Positions 12,001-21,650 of a DNA stretch of 52,009 bases are shown piece after piece (position 1 is the stretch's first letter; the number at the start of each line of letters is the position of its first letter). The position numbers were made by a program, and so were the translations under genes. The stretch spans positions 1-52,009 of the forward strand of contig JAMYHX010000298.1 of the NCBI GenBank assembly GCA_025529335.1, written 5' to 3'. This stretch comes from Rhizopus sp. PT2906. Taxonomy: Eukaryota; Mucoromycota; Mucoromycetes; Mucorales; Rhizopodaceae. The notes below the pieces were generated by a model. The model made no database searches. It was given only the letters and a program-made list of their open reading frames with translations, and had not been told where the DNA came from.

Positions 12001-13296
12001 GTGGAGATGAAGCAGGTGATGTGTCATTCTTGACTGTGGGTGTAGACAGGTTTTGATCATCCGACTGTTCGGAGCGTGTACTAGGTTCAGCTTCAGAAAT
12101 GACATGCTTAGCGATACGGGATTGAGCCTTTGCGATGGCTAATTCAGATGCAAGTGTTTCAATCTGTTTTGTTTGATCTGATTTTTCTCGCTGAAGTGCA
12201 GCAGCATGTCGACGTATAGCAGACATATCCTGTTCATGGCGGTTTTTCATCGTTTCAATCGTTTGATTCAGCTTCTCCTCTCGGTCTCGTAGCTGCTCAA
12301 TCTCTGCTCTAAGTTCATTGACCTGTTTGGCCAGTTTGTTTTGTTCCACATTGGCTTTATTTAGATTCTGCTGCAGCTCTGTCACGCTGATGGTCAGCTC
12401 TTGTTTGGCCAATTCCAAGTTCCATGTTTCCTCTTTTAGTTTTTCTAAATGAAAAGAGATGTATCAGCGTATATATGGATAAATTAGGAAGGAAGGCATG
12501 TCCTTACCTTCATTTTCTTCTCGCTGACGCATTTGTTTGGCCATTGCTTCTGCAGCTCTTTCCAAGTCAGCCTTTTGATTTTCCAAGGTTCGAAGTTTTT
12601 CTTCCTTTTCCTGTAACAGAGCTTGCATCTTTCTGACTTCCAACAATAGACCTTGACCGATCTCGGTAGCAAATTCGATATCTGTATTTCTACGATCTGT
12701 ATTGGGTACTTTAGATCGTCGTTTGGTTGGTGTAGATCCAGTTGGAGGAGGAGGAAGAGGAAGAAGGGAGGTTGAATCATGATGAGGTGGGAGAAGAGAA
12801 GATGCTGTAGGGCTAGGTAAAGGGTCTAATCCAGTGGTCATAGGTGATCTCTGGTTGAGTAACTATAAGGAGATAAAATGTTTAAACTACCATGTAAAGG
12901 AGAGTATAAAGAAAGGGGATGTCTAACCTCTTTTTTATTACGTAAGCCCTGTGGTTTTCTATAAGCAGCCAAGTCTCTTTCAAGATTTCGAAGTCTTTCG
13001 TTAGAGATGACTGTTTCGTCTTCATATTTTTGGGTTTCCATTTCTTTCAGTCTTTCTTCAAGCTGACTTATTTGACGAGCCAATACATTTTTGCCTATGC
13101 CACTGCTTGACTCTTCTAATTGTTTTTTCTTTTCAGTTAATTGTTGTTCTAATTCTTGTCTTAGTGCTTGTTGCTTATTGTTTTTAGGTATAGATTGTCC
13201 AGTAGTAGTTGATGATGAAGGTGTTGGTAATACTTGTTCATGATGATTAGATATTGTTGGTGAGGATAAGGAATGGGTAGGGGAAGGTGAACTCAT
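9090..13296 (-). CDS. Num1/ApsA/Mcp5-like cortical protein with C-terminal PH domain and xQT motif array
   Basis: 1323-aa protein; exons in reading order 13296-12928, 12862-12508, 12444-9691, 9632-9490 and 9440-9090. The N-terminal 450 aa contain long coiled coils (RQELEQQLTEKKKQLEE, the segment split by intron 2, and KQELTISVTELQQNLNKANVEQ). A low-complexity middle (roughly residues 500-700) holds a dozen or more repeated xQT motifs (SIQTE, VQTE, STQTD, LTQTE). The C-terminus is the meiotic cell cortex PH domain: GDWLWKYTRNAMGGG, QRYFWIHPYTRTLYWS, then ITVVPDYS and KHDTWFESISHLL. In yeasts and Aspergillus this family anchors dynein or mitochondria to the plasma membrane through the PH domain and controls nuclear migration. 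The xQT motifs resemble dynein light chain LC8 sites (see findings). The tail after the PH domain is Ser/Thr- and Asn-rich. Confidence 0.9.
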
Positions 13297-14092
13297 TATT
13301 TAAAGGAAAGTAGAAAAAGAAAAAGAGAGAAAGAAAAAGTTATTGCGTATTATTTATATAAATCAATAATTAGCCCTTTTTTGTTTGTTATATGAAAAAT
13401 CATATAACAATCTAGGTTTTAAAAAAAAATATATAAGAGAGAGAAAGAAGGAATGAATAAGAAAAAAAAAAAAAAAAAGATGTGTGTTACGACATCTTTT
13501 GGATTCCTGCACGTTTTTAAGCTCAAAAATGATTACTTATTTGAGTCAAGATGCATCCCCTTATTTCACTGACAGAATGTAATCTACGCGTGGCACACGT
13601 ATCATCATTACTCCTCTTTATTTATGATTTCTCTCTATTCTCTTTTTTCTTTTTGTGGCGGGAAAAAGACATTCCCTCCTTTTTTTTTTTCTTTTCTTTG
13701 GAATCAAGCTTTGAAATTAATTATGAAATGATACAATATGTTTTATTTTAATTGAAACTTGCAGTAAATTGTTTCGTCTTTTTTAAATGCTTCATGCTTT
13801 ATAAATCATATGATTACTCTGCTTTAAAATATGCAGACACATCAAGATGGCCTAGCATTGTAAGCTATATTTAACAATTTACAGAGTCATTTCAACAGAA
13901 GAGGACAATTTGACAGAGTTGAATGAAAAAGAGATTTACTCGGTAAAGTTATTTTCTTGTTGCCACAGATTTGATTATATGATTATCAAATACGCCCAAA
14001 AACCCTTCATTTATAAGCTTTTTTTATTTTTATTCCCAGACTATTTTACTGTACCTTTTTTATTGCCCCCCTTTTTTTCTTTTGCTTACACA
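13297..14092. promoter_or_regulatory. divergent intergenic region between Num1-like gene and aldo-keto reductase gene
   Basis: About 0.8 kb of AT-rich DNA with several A/T homopolymers. It separates two divergently transcribed genes and so should hold both promoters. A perfect 11-bp inverted repeat with a 4-nt AAAA loop sits at 13385-13410. No conserved coding exon was recognised here. Confidence 0.45.
13385..13410. repeat. perfect 11-bp inverted repeat (hairpin)
   Basis: Arms at 13385-13395 and 13400-13410 (TTGTTATATGA and its exact reverse complement) flank AAAA. It lies about 90 bp upstream of the Num1-like start codon. It could be a dyad operator, a transcript hairpin or a small mobile-element footprint; the sequence alone does not decide. 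Confidence 0.6.
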
Positions 14093-15252
14093 ATGTCTGC
14101 TATTCAATCATTCAAATTGTAAGAATATAAAAACGAGTGATTAAGTAATAACCTTGATTTATAGAAACAATGGTCTTGATATCCCGGCTATTGGCCTTGG
14201 TACATGGCAATCAAAGCCTCAACAAGTGTATCAAGCTGTTCTCGCTGCTCTAAAAGCAGGGTAATAAATAATTATGTAATTTTTAATATCACTCATTTCA
14301 ATTGTGTCTTTTATAGATACAGACATATCGACACTGCTGCTGTCTGTAAGGTTTATGTTATTATTTTGTCATGAAACTTACTCTTTACATAAAAAGATCG
14401 AAATGAGAAGGAAATAGGGCAGGCTATCAAGGATAGTGGTATTCCGCGTGAACAGCTCTTTATTACTACAAAACTGTAAGCTCTACACATAAATCAAGCA
14501 AATGATAGTTGTATAAATGATCTATTTAGCTGGAATACAAATCATCGACCTGAACTTGTAGAACAAGCTATTAACCAATCCCTTGCCAATTTACAACTTG
14601 ACTATCTTGATTTATATCTTATGCATTGGTAAGAAATTGAGTAGAGAAAAAAAAAAATATAAAATATAACCTTTTCTTAATCATAGGCCAATTGCCTTTC
14701 AACCGTCCAAGTACGCTATTCCAAAGGATGACAAGGGAAATGTTGCTCTTGACAAAACTGTTGATTTTGTTCAAACTTATGCCGTAAACTTTCATTGTTA
14801 GTTTTTTTTGTAACATATTGCTGACAGACTATCTCATAGGCAATGGAAAAGTTAGTAGCTTCTGGCAAGACACGTGCTATTGGTGTAAGCAACTTCAACA
14901 TTCCAAACCTTGATCGTCTCTTGAAGAACTGCAAGATTATTCCAGCTGTTAATCAAGTATATAATAGAAATTTGTTGTTCAAAAATCACAGCGCGTTAAC
15001 TCTCCTTTTTTTGTATAGGTAGAAATGCATCCTTATTTAGCTCAGTCTGACTTACTGGAATTTTGCCAAAAGTATAATGTTCATGGTAAGTTAATACAGA
15101 CATATCTACAAAAAATATGTATTTCAAGCTGACAGCTTTTTGTTTATAGTAACAGCTTACTCACCATTAGGTAGTACGAATTCACCAGTTATGCAGGAAC
15201 CTGTCGTGGTAAGAGGAATAGTTTTTTTTTTTATTTGATGTATATGCCCACA

Positions 15253-15293
<41 letters not shown>

Positions 15294-15551
15294 GCTTTGA
15301 TCTAGCTGAGTATTGCTGACAAGCACAAAGTAACTCCAGCACAAATTCTTTTATCCTGGGGAATTCACCGTGGCTGTTCTGTCATTCCCAAATCAGTCAC
15401 TCCTTCCCGCATTGTTTCCAATTTACAAGCTATTAAGCTGGATACAAAAGATTTTCAAGCACTTGAGGAACTCGTTGCGACCAAGACTGCCGAACGGTTG
15501 GTTGATCCATCTTCACTCTGGGGTGTAGATATTTATAAATCAAAGCTATAA
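14093..15551 (+). CDS. aldo-keto reductase (Gcy1/glycerol dehydrogenase type)
   Basis: NADPH-dependent carbonyl reductase of 304 aa from ten exons: 14093-14118, 14165-14260, 14317-14345, 14397-14475, 14530-14628, 14687-14783, 14840-14956, 15019-15085, 15150-15208 and 15306-15551. The catalytic tetrad of the AKR family is visible: Asp in HIDTAAVY, Tyr in the same motif, Lys in ITTKLW and His in LYLMHWP. Other family marks are IGVSNF, QVEMHPYL, VTAYSPLG and the cofactor loop IPKSVTPSRI. The length is normal for the family. Exon 3 is only 29 nt. The ninth intron contains a T run of over 30 nt just before the acceptor. The substrate cannot be assigned from sequence. Confidence 0.95.
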
Positions 15552-15733
15552 ACTGCTTTCTTTTGTTTGTGTTTATATCAATAAATGCCTCTTTATGAAT
15601 AAGTCATTCGAGCGTTTTTTTTTTCTTTTTCTTTTTCTTTTAATTATGAGCCGTTGTGCAAGTAACACATCAGGTGGATTTTCTGATAAACAGCAGTCGA
15701 TTAATTATTAGACCAGCTTATCAAGTATTAACG

Positions 15734-15764
<31 letters not shown>

Positions 15765-15932
15765 AAAAAAAGAAACCACTGATACTGTTTATTATCTGCA
15801 GTATCTTTGTGTTTATATCATTAGTCTCAAATATTATGTATTTAAGTCATGCTTTGAGTAAACAAAGCAAATAAATGATTTAGCCCTTCTTTTGAGAGAC
15901 ATTAGCAGTGAATCATATAAAATTACAATTTA
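15552..15932. other. convergent intergenic region with long A run
   Basis: Lies between the 3' ends of the aldo-keto reductase (+) and the PPR gene (-). It contains T-rich tracts and an A homopolymer of nearly 30 nt starting near 15733, interrupted later by single G residues. No gene seen. Confidence 0.6.
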
Positions 15933-17897
15933 TTATAAACAAAAAGCACACCAGCTTAATCGTTCTTTTATCTTCTCATCTATCCACAAATGACCCGATT
16001 TATCAGATTTACAAGCTTTCAAAAAGTCCAAGATGATTGCATTTGCCTGCTGTAACTTACTGCTTCTTGCCCAGGCAGTAATGAGTGCTGTATAAGTTGC
16101 TGTATTGGGTTTATGTCGCTCACTATTCTTCATCAGTTCAAAAATCTGTTGTGCTGTCTCTGGCATATCATTGTCTGCACATGCATCAATTAATGTGGTA
16201 TACGTATACGTATTGGGTTCAATCGAATTGGCAATCATTTCTTTGTGTATCTTAAGCGCACTTTCTAAACCCAATCGCTTTGCATGCATCTTCAACAAAA
16301 TGGTATATAGCGTCGCGTCTGGCTTGATACCTACCATGGTAGCCTCTCGTGTGATCCAGTGCATCGCGTCCGGTATATTTTGGTTGGGTTGCTGTGACAA
16401 CGATTTTAGTACAAGTGAAAGGCTGACTTCATTAGGTTCAACACCATTATAGAGCATGATCTGAAACCAGCGAAGAACGCCATGGATATCATGTCGCTTT
16501 GTTGAGGCATGCATAAGAGCGCTGTATGTATAGACATTGGGTGTTAGGTGACGCTGAAGCATCTTGTTGTAAAAGAATGTGCACTTGCTGTGATCAGTAG
16601 TATGTGCATGGGCTCGGATCATTTCCGTATATGTAGCACTATCAGGTTCAACGTTGAGTTTGAGCATGGCGCTGTAGACATAGGATGCACGACTGGCTTC
16701 ACCTTGAGATGCAAATACGTGTAGTATGGCATTAAACCCTTTCACGCTTGGCTGTCTATCACTTTCTAAAAATTGCTCAAACAGCTTCAAGGCTTGATCA
16801 AACTTCTTTTGTTGCCCATATGCATTCATCAGATTAACGTAAACCATCTCACTAATGTCCACTTTATCCGCATACTTTTCACGGACTACGTCAAGTACGT
16901 CCTGTGCCTTTGATAGGTCATGATTTGACAGTATTCTCCATATCAGCTCCTCCAGTGCATCTGCTCTATTCTTTTGCTTTATCTTTGGAATGTTCTCCAC
17001 AAATTCGTCAATCAGGCGATGCGCAGCAGAATATCTGTATCGATAATATCGATAGCAAATATTGGCTATCCGTAGCATGTCGGATGGTAATAGGTGTCGA
17101 TCTTCTAGCTCATTTTTACAAGATGCGTGTGAGGCGATTAAATTAATTCTAAACTCTCTTTGGTTTTTGTACAGTGATTTGTCCTTTAGCATCAACATAA
17201 TCAGTTTTATACACAGATTTCGCGATAGTCGCTCCTTCCCCTCTTGGACCGTTTTAAAGAACAAAGCCCAGGCTTTCTCGGTTTCCTCTAGTTGAATGTA
17301 CTTTGCAATCTGTTTACGAATAGGTATGGGTATGGGTTCTACAGATGGTAAGAATAGCTCTGGCGTGTGATGATGATGTTTCTGTACATAATCTAACAAT
17401 TGATCCATTTGTCGCTGTCGTAAATCTATGATGGGCCCCCGACTAACCATTGACTTTGCAAATGCGAGTAATGCATAGAGTGAACAACACATTGTCAAGG
17501 GTATGATGTCTCCTCGCCGAGAGAGGGTAATAAATAAAGACCAGGCTTTATCAGCTTGTCGAGTACGAATAGTGAGATCAAGATCAGAGAGGGTGATCCG
17601 ATCTGTCAAATTAAATATACTTAGCGATTTAGAAAATCGCATGAGTGGCTGCAGTGGCTTTCGAGGTTCAATGGTGTCTATAGGGGTGGATAAGGTTCTA
17701 TACATTCTAATCAAGGCTGATCTTCGTCTGCATGAAGTACAAAATTTAGGTAAAGTGAATAATTCGTTTGGTCGTGGTTGAAATGCTTGTAACAGTGTCT
17801 GTAGATGTGAATTTCGTCGACGACAGGTTCCATTATTGTGTTCAGGTGTACTAATAAGCCTAGAAACATCTTTTAGATGAGTCATAGACTTGCGCAT
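15933..17897 (-). CDS. pentatricopeptide repeat (PPR) protein, probably mitochondrial
   Basis: 654-aa protein in one uninterrupted frame; among the full-length gene models only this one and the O-fucosyltransferase-like and peroxiredoxin genes lack introns. The N-terminus is rich in Arg and Ser and poor in acids (MRKSMTHLKDVSRLIS...RRR), consistent with mitochondrial import. From about residue 350 to the end there are around eight 35-residue PPR units, for example LMNAYGQQKKFDQALKLFEQF, YTEMIRAHAHTTDHSKCTFF, YSALMHASTKRHDIHG, YTTLIDACADNDMPETAQQI and YTALITAWARSSKLQQA. PPR proteins bind organellar RNA; the specific target is unknown. The first ATG was used; a second Met four residues in is equally possible. 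Confidence 0.9.
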   Translation of the reverse strand: MRKSMTHLKDVSRLISTPEHNNGTCRRRNSHLQTLLQAFQPRPNELFTLPKFCTSCRRRSALIRMYRTLSTPIDTIEPRKPLQPLMRFSKSLSIFNLTDRITLSDLDLTIRTRQADKAWSLFITLSRRGDIIPLTMCCSLYALLAFAKSMVSRGPIIDLRQRQMDQLLDYVQKHHHHTPELFLPSVEPIPIPIRKQIAKYIQLEETEKAWALFFKTVQEGKERLSRNLCIKLIMLMLKDKSLYKNQREFRINLIASHASCKNELEDRHLLPSDMLRIANICYRYYRYRYSAAHRLIDEFVENIPKIKQKNRADALEELIWRILSNHDLSKAQDVLDVVREKYADKVDISEMVYVNLMNAYGQQKKFDQALKLFEQFLESDRQPSVKGFNAILHVFASQGEASRASYVYSAMLKLNVEPDSATYTEMIRAHAHTTDHSKCTFFYNKMLQRHLTPNVYTYSALMHASTKRHDIHGVLRWFQIMLYNGVEPNEVSLSLVLKSLSQQPNQNIPDAMHWITREATMVGIKPDATLYTILLKMHAKRLGLESALKIHKEMIANSIEPNTYTYTTLIDACADNDMPETAQQIFELMKNSERHKPNTATYTALITAWARSSKLQQANAIILDFLKACKSDKSGHLWIDEKIKERLSWCAFCL

Positions 17898-18145
17898 AGT
17901 ACATAAGGGTTGAAACAGGAGAGCGACGCGAGCACCAAAAGTAGATTAATGTAAGCGCGTATCTTTTGTCTTTGCTAAAGTTGCTCAAGCCTTTTCAAAA
18001 TAGACAAAAAATAGGGCAGTAAATTTTGCTAGGCACAGATCGGACCGCTTTTGTGACGGTTGTGATGACGTATAGCTTAAATTTTTGCAAGTCACACGTT
18101 TAATTTGGCTATTTCATCATGACAAGAACAGGACAAACAGAAATG

Positions 18146-18653
18146 TACAGTGCTTCCACCGTCAATTGGTCACTTTACTGAAAAAATTGGTCGCTTTTTA
18201 AATTTCAATTGGTCAGCTTAAAGAATACAGTGAATTGCGTTTGAAAAATAGAAATCAAAACGCTCCAAATAGTGACTCTTAATCATTTGAATCAAATAAA
18301 TGAATACAGTTGTTCCAATGCCAAAGGGCGGTTTTTCGAGAAAAAGGGCGGCTGTTTCAATACTCAGTTTGCGTGTTTCTCAAAATCAAATCGCAGATTT
18401 TTGTGAACTTAAATTGCAGTAAAGCAAGGTTTTTTCGAAACAATCTTTTCTTATTGTAGACTTTACAAAGCTTCTTTTTTTTTTTTGAAATCTACTATAA
18501 ATCTTGAGGGTGATGTTAAAGCACAGATCTGGTATTGTATCGATCTGACTTAATGGGCAATTAATTTAAGAGGAAGAAAGTCTATTAAAATTCAGCCAAT
18601 AATTTATATGTGACAGTGTTCATCTGGTATTCATCCGGTAACCATCTGGTAAA
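18146..18653 (+). repeat. left 508-bp terminal inverted repeat
   Basis: Matches 21143-21650 in reverse complement without a mismatch that I could find. The outer end carries three AATTGGTC copies within the first 75 bp, which look like terminal binding sites for a transposase. The inner end carries three CATCYGGTA units. Identity stops at 18654 (T versus C at the partner position). Confidence 0.9.
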
Positions 18654-18686
18654 TATCACTTTCCTTACTACGTTTACAAAATAGAG

Positions 18687-19062
18687 ATGAATGTAACAAA
18701 AAATCAAGCAATCTGCATGTTTTTTTATGTTGATCATACTGATGAAAATGTAACAAACTATAAAAAAAAAATTGAAGAGTTTGAAGATGTTGAAATCTGC
18801 TATAATGTCGATGAAAGGCAGCCTATTCTTGTATCTAAACAAAGAATTCGTGGCGATCCTATCACGTATCGTAAATACTTGGAATCTATTGATTCCAGTT
18901 TAGACCAAGCACAAAGTAAAAAAAGAGAAAGAAACGAACTGCGTAAGTTAAAAATAATAACTTTAAATACAATGAAAATAACGTTTGCCTGTAGAAACCG
19001 AAGCACAAGTTGCGCAATTTATTAATGAAGTATATGAGATATTACGCGGTAGTTTACTATAA
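18687..19062 (+). CDS. unknown small protein of the TIR element (gene A)
   Basis: 107-aa protein from exons 18687-18942 and 18995-19062 (52-nt phase 1 intron with a GTAAGT donor). The ATG lies 33 bp inside the left TIR boundary. The sequence is charged, with a hydrophobic N-terminal strand (QAICMFFYVD), a Lys/Glu helix and a conserved-looking PILVSKQRIRGDP segment, ending EVYEILRGSLL. I do not recognise the family. Evidence that it is a real protein: the diverged inverted copy at the right end of the element keeps the same reading frame and the same hydrophobic core with conservative changes. Confidence 0.65.
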
Positions 19063-19782
19063 GAATTTGAAGGACTTGCGGGTAATGATTAGACACGAGC
19101 GTAAGTACCAACTGGGAGTTGATAAGTTGTTAGATTTGAGAGCTTTCAAGGGATAATCTGAGAATTCACAAAGACTTGCCAATCCAGACAAAACTTAAGA
19201 CAAACGCTTAAACCGTAAACAAAGGTTATGTTTCTTTATTCGCTTCAATTGTTCTTTTATACATTCATGAAATTAAACTAAATTATCAATTGATATCAAC
19301 TACAACAAAAAGGGAATGGAATGATGTCAAATAAAAATTAGATACAAGTAAACTAAACTTGGTGGCCGGGAAGATTCACCATGGTCAACTAAATTAGCGT
19401 CAAACATAATCAGGGGCATGACTAGAACGAAAATGGTAAGGTAATGGAAGAAGCATAAATTCAGGACTTTGAAGCTGTTGTAGCTCCGCCGGGACTTCAC
19501 CGAAATTAAACCCAGATTTCCTTCCTACGTCACCAACTTGCTACCGACGCCCAGGTCACCAACAGACATCTTCGCATTTCTTTACATGTTCACATTACTT
19601 CCACCATTTCATTCAGTCATGTACAAGGTAGAGCTAGTCACTTAAGGAATATAGTGGGACCTTCACCCATAAAAGGAGGGTAGTTTAACACTATTTAGAA
19701 TGTGTCTTGACTATTAGGATTAACTAGAAAAAGGAAGCTAATTCCGGCCACACAAATCGAGTTTACAACCAAAACCAACTAG
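19063..19782. other. interior of TIR element without a confident gene
   Basis: About 0.7 kb with base composition less AT-rich than the rest of the element between about 19370 and 19600. A frame of about 50 codons without start is open around 19490-19645 (DFTEIKPRFPSYVTN...), but neither codon context nor similarity supports it as an exon. It could be a separate nested insertion; no terminal repeats for one were found. Confidence 0.4.
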
Positions 19783-20701
19783 AGTATTCTCATATACCGC
19801 TATGACGAACCAAAAAACCTTGAAATTTATCATAAACGACCAATATCCACAAAAGACGTCTATAACACAATAAAAATATATAGTATAGTCTTCGAGAAGC
19901 GAACATCTCAATCATTTGCTGCCTGGTGCAAAAATAGGCGATTACCATTTTTAAATGAGAAAGAAATCAGACGAGATGGAATTCGTTTAAGAGAATTATA
20001 TACTATGGAAGATGCTTATTATGGTAATTCTGAAAAGCATAATTGAAAAAAAAAGTCATGGCTAATATGTTTCTTGGTAGATGATTTAATTGAGTCTATC
20101 TGCAGCTATTTACCCAACTACCAAGAATCGTGAGAAATTTAATTCACAATGGATATGAAATTATAGACTATGCCCGGAAGTCTCCCACTATTGATAATAT
20201 TGACACTAGAACCAGACTTCTTCAAGCTATGGTGAACAATTTACATGAACGATCATTTACCAGCAAAGTATATGTATCCACCTGCAGTTACTCATCCACT
20301 CCATTTTTTGAACGAGATTTGAAAAATAAAGATGGTATAATTGATAAATTGAGTCAAGTCACAGGGAATACACAGGGTAAAATAAAACTTAAATATAATA
20401 TATGCAAACTCTAAAAGATCATATTTAATGTTTAATTCAATTCATTATAGACATGTTGATATATCTGAAATCAATAAAGCACAATGTTTGTTTGGTCTCA
20501 ATCGACTTTGCTGGGTTAACAACTAGAACTCACGACATAATTCAGCTTATTGAAACTAATCCTGCAATCAAAAAAATAGCCATAGAGACGTTTACTGTTG
20601 CTAATGAGCTCTTCCTATTTAATTCTAATAGCTTGAAAACAGATACTGAATTACTAGAAAAGTTCAATAGTAGAAAGAAAAGTATACAAAGATCAAAATA
20701 G
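19783..20701 (+). pseudogene. broken recombinase-like gene of the TIR element (gene B)
   Basis: Three coding-like stretches in one direction. The first, 19783-20015, follows a good acceptor and encodes ISTKDVYNTIKIY...FAAWCKNRRLPFL...IRRDGIRLREL. The second, ending at 20376, encodes LPRIVRNLIHNGYEI...SKVYVSTCSYSSTPF. The third, 20451-20701, joins it through a 74-nt phase 1 intron and encodes QDMLIYLKSIKHNVCLVSIDFAGLTTRTHDIIQLIE. The order small winged-HTH-like region, then a Y-x-S start, then D...LT.R..D.IQLI resembles IS607-type serine recombinases, but the expected Arg and nucleophile Ser positions do not line up. The join between stretches one and two is out of phase, suggesting a frameshift. 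The family call is tentative. Confidence 0.4.
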
Positions 20702-20801
20702 TTAATATTATGTGTGTATCTGTTTTTATTATAATACTTTTGACAATTTTCAAAAATAAAGAGAATGGTAGGGAGTCCTACTTCAAAAATTTTAGTTCCA
20801 A

Positions 20802-21023
20802 TTACGGTTTGGTGTTAGAGGTATTGGTCGAATATAAATGATACGAATGAGGTTTTTCGTAAATTCTTTCTAATGAAACCAAGATGGGTTAGTTTGGATT
20901 GATGTTGTAGCAAATTTCAGCAGCATTAAAATCTTCGATTCGTCTTTTATACTTCCTGACATTTCCTTCAGTATATTCGACGTAGAAAAACATACAGATT
21001 GCTTGGTCTCTCGATATTTCCAT
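20802..21023 (-). pseudogene. decayed inverted copy of gene A
   Basis: Read from 21023 down, the frame starts MEISRDQAICMFFYVEYTE and continues to ICYNINPN, where a TAA stop replaces the Gln codon of gene A, then resumes PILVSLERIYEKP. Over the first 44 codons 23 residues are identical to gene A and most others are conservative. It faces the right TIR with its start 119 bp inside the TIR boundary, mirroring gene A. The in-frame stop and loss of similarity after about 60 residues indicate decay. Confidence 0.75.
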
Positions 21024-21142
21024 TGAATTTAATACAGAGAGTTGAAAATCAAATGTCTTCTTTAATGCTTTGTTACCATGAATTTGAATGAGAAACTATA
21101 GTAGCAGTCTCAATACCAGATCGATGTTTTAACAGCCAAATG

Positions 21143-21650
21143 TTTACCAGATGGTTACCGGATGAATACCAGATGAACACTGTCACATATAAATTATTGG
21201 CTGAATTTTAATAGACTTTCTTCCTCTTAAATTAATTGCCCATTAAGTCAGATCGATACAATACCAGATCTGTGCTTTAACATCACCCTCAAGATTTATA
21301 GTAGATTTCAAAAAAAAAAAAGAAGCTTTGTAAAGTCTACAATAAGAAAAGATTGTTTCGAAAAAACCTTGCTTTACTGCAATTTAAGTTCACAAAAATC
21401 TGCGATTTGATTTTGAGAAACACGCAAACTGAGTATTGAAACAGCCGCCCTTTTTCTCGAAAAACCGCCCTTTGGCATTGGAACAACTGTATTCATTTAT
21501 TTGATTCAAATGATTAAGAGTCACTATTTGGAGCGTTTTGATTTCTATTTTTCAAACGCAATTCACTGTATTCTTTAAGCTGACCAATTGAAATTTAAAA
21601 AGCGACCAATTTTTTCAGTAAAGTGACCAATTGACGGTGGAAGCACTGTA
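21143..21650 (-). repeat. right 508-bp terminal inverted repeat
   Basis: Exact reverse-complement partner of 18146-18653 as read, including the A/T homopolymer in the middle, which would normally diverge quickly. This suggests a recent origin or homogenisation of the two ends. Confidence 0.9.

Larger units (their letters stand above)
18146..21650. mobile_element. TIR transposon-like element, 3.5 kb, TA flanks
   Basis: The segment starts TACAGTGCTTCC and ends with its exact complement GGAAGCACTGTA, so the element proper is 18148-21648 with a TA dinucleotide on each side, as for TA-target DNA transposons (Tc1/mariner/pogo style). The terminal 508 bp at each end are inverted copies that read as identical throughout. 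Inside are a two-exon small gene (18687-19062, +), a broken recombinase-like frame (19783-20701, +) and a decayed inverted copy of the first gene (21023-20802, -). No DDE transposase was recognised, so the element is either non-autonomous or uses an unfamiliar enzyme. It sits between the PPR gene promoter and relic-like DNA. Confidence 0.85.
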
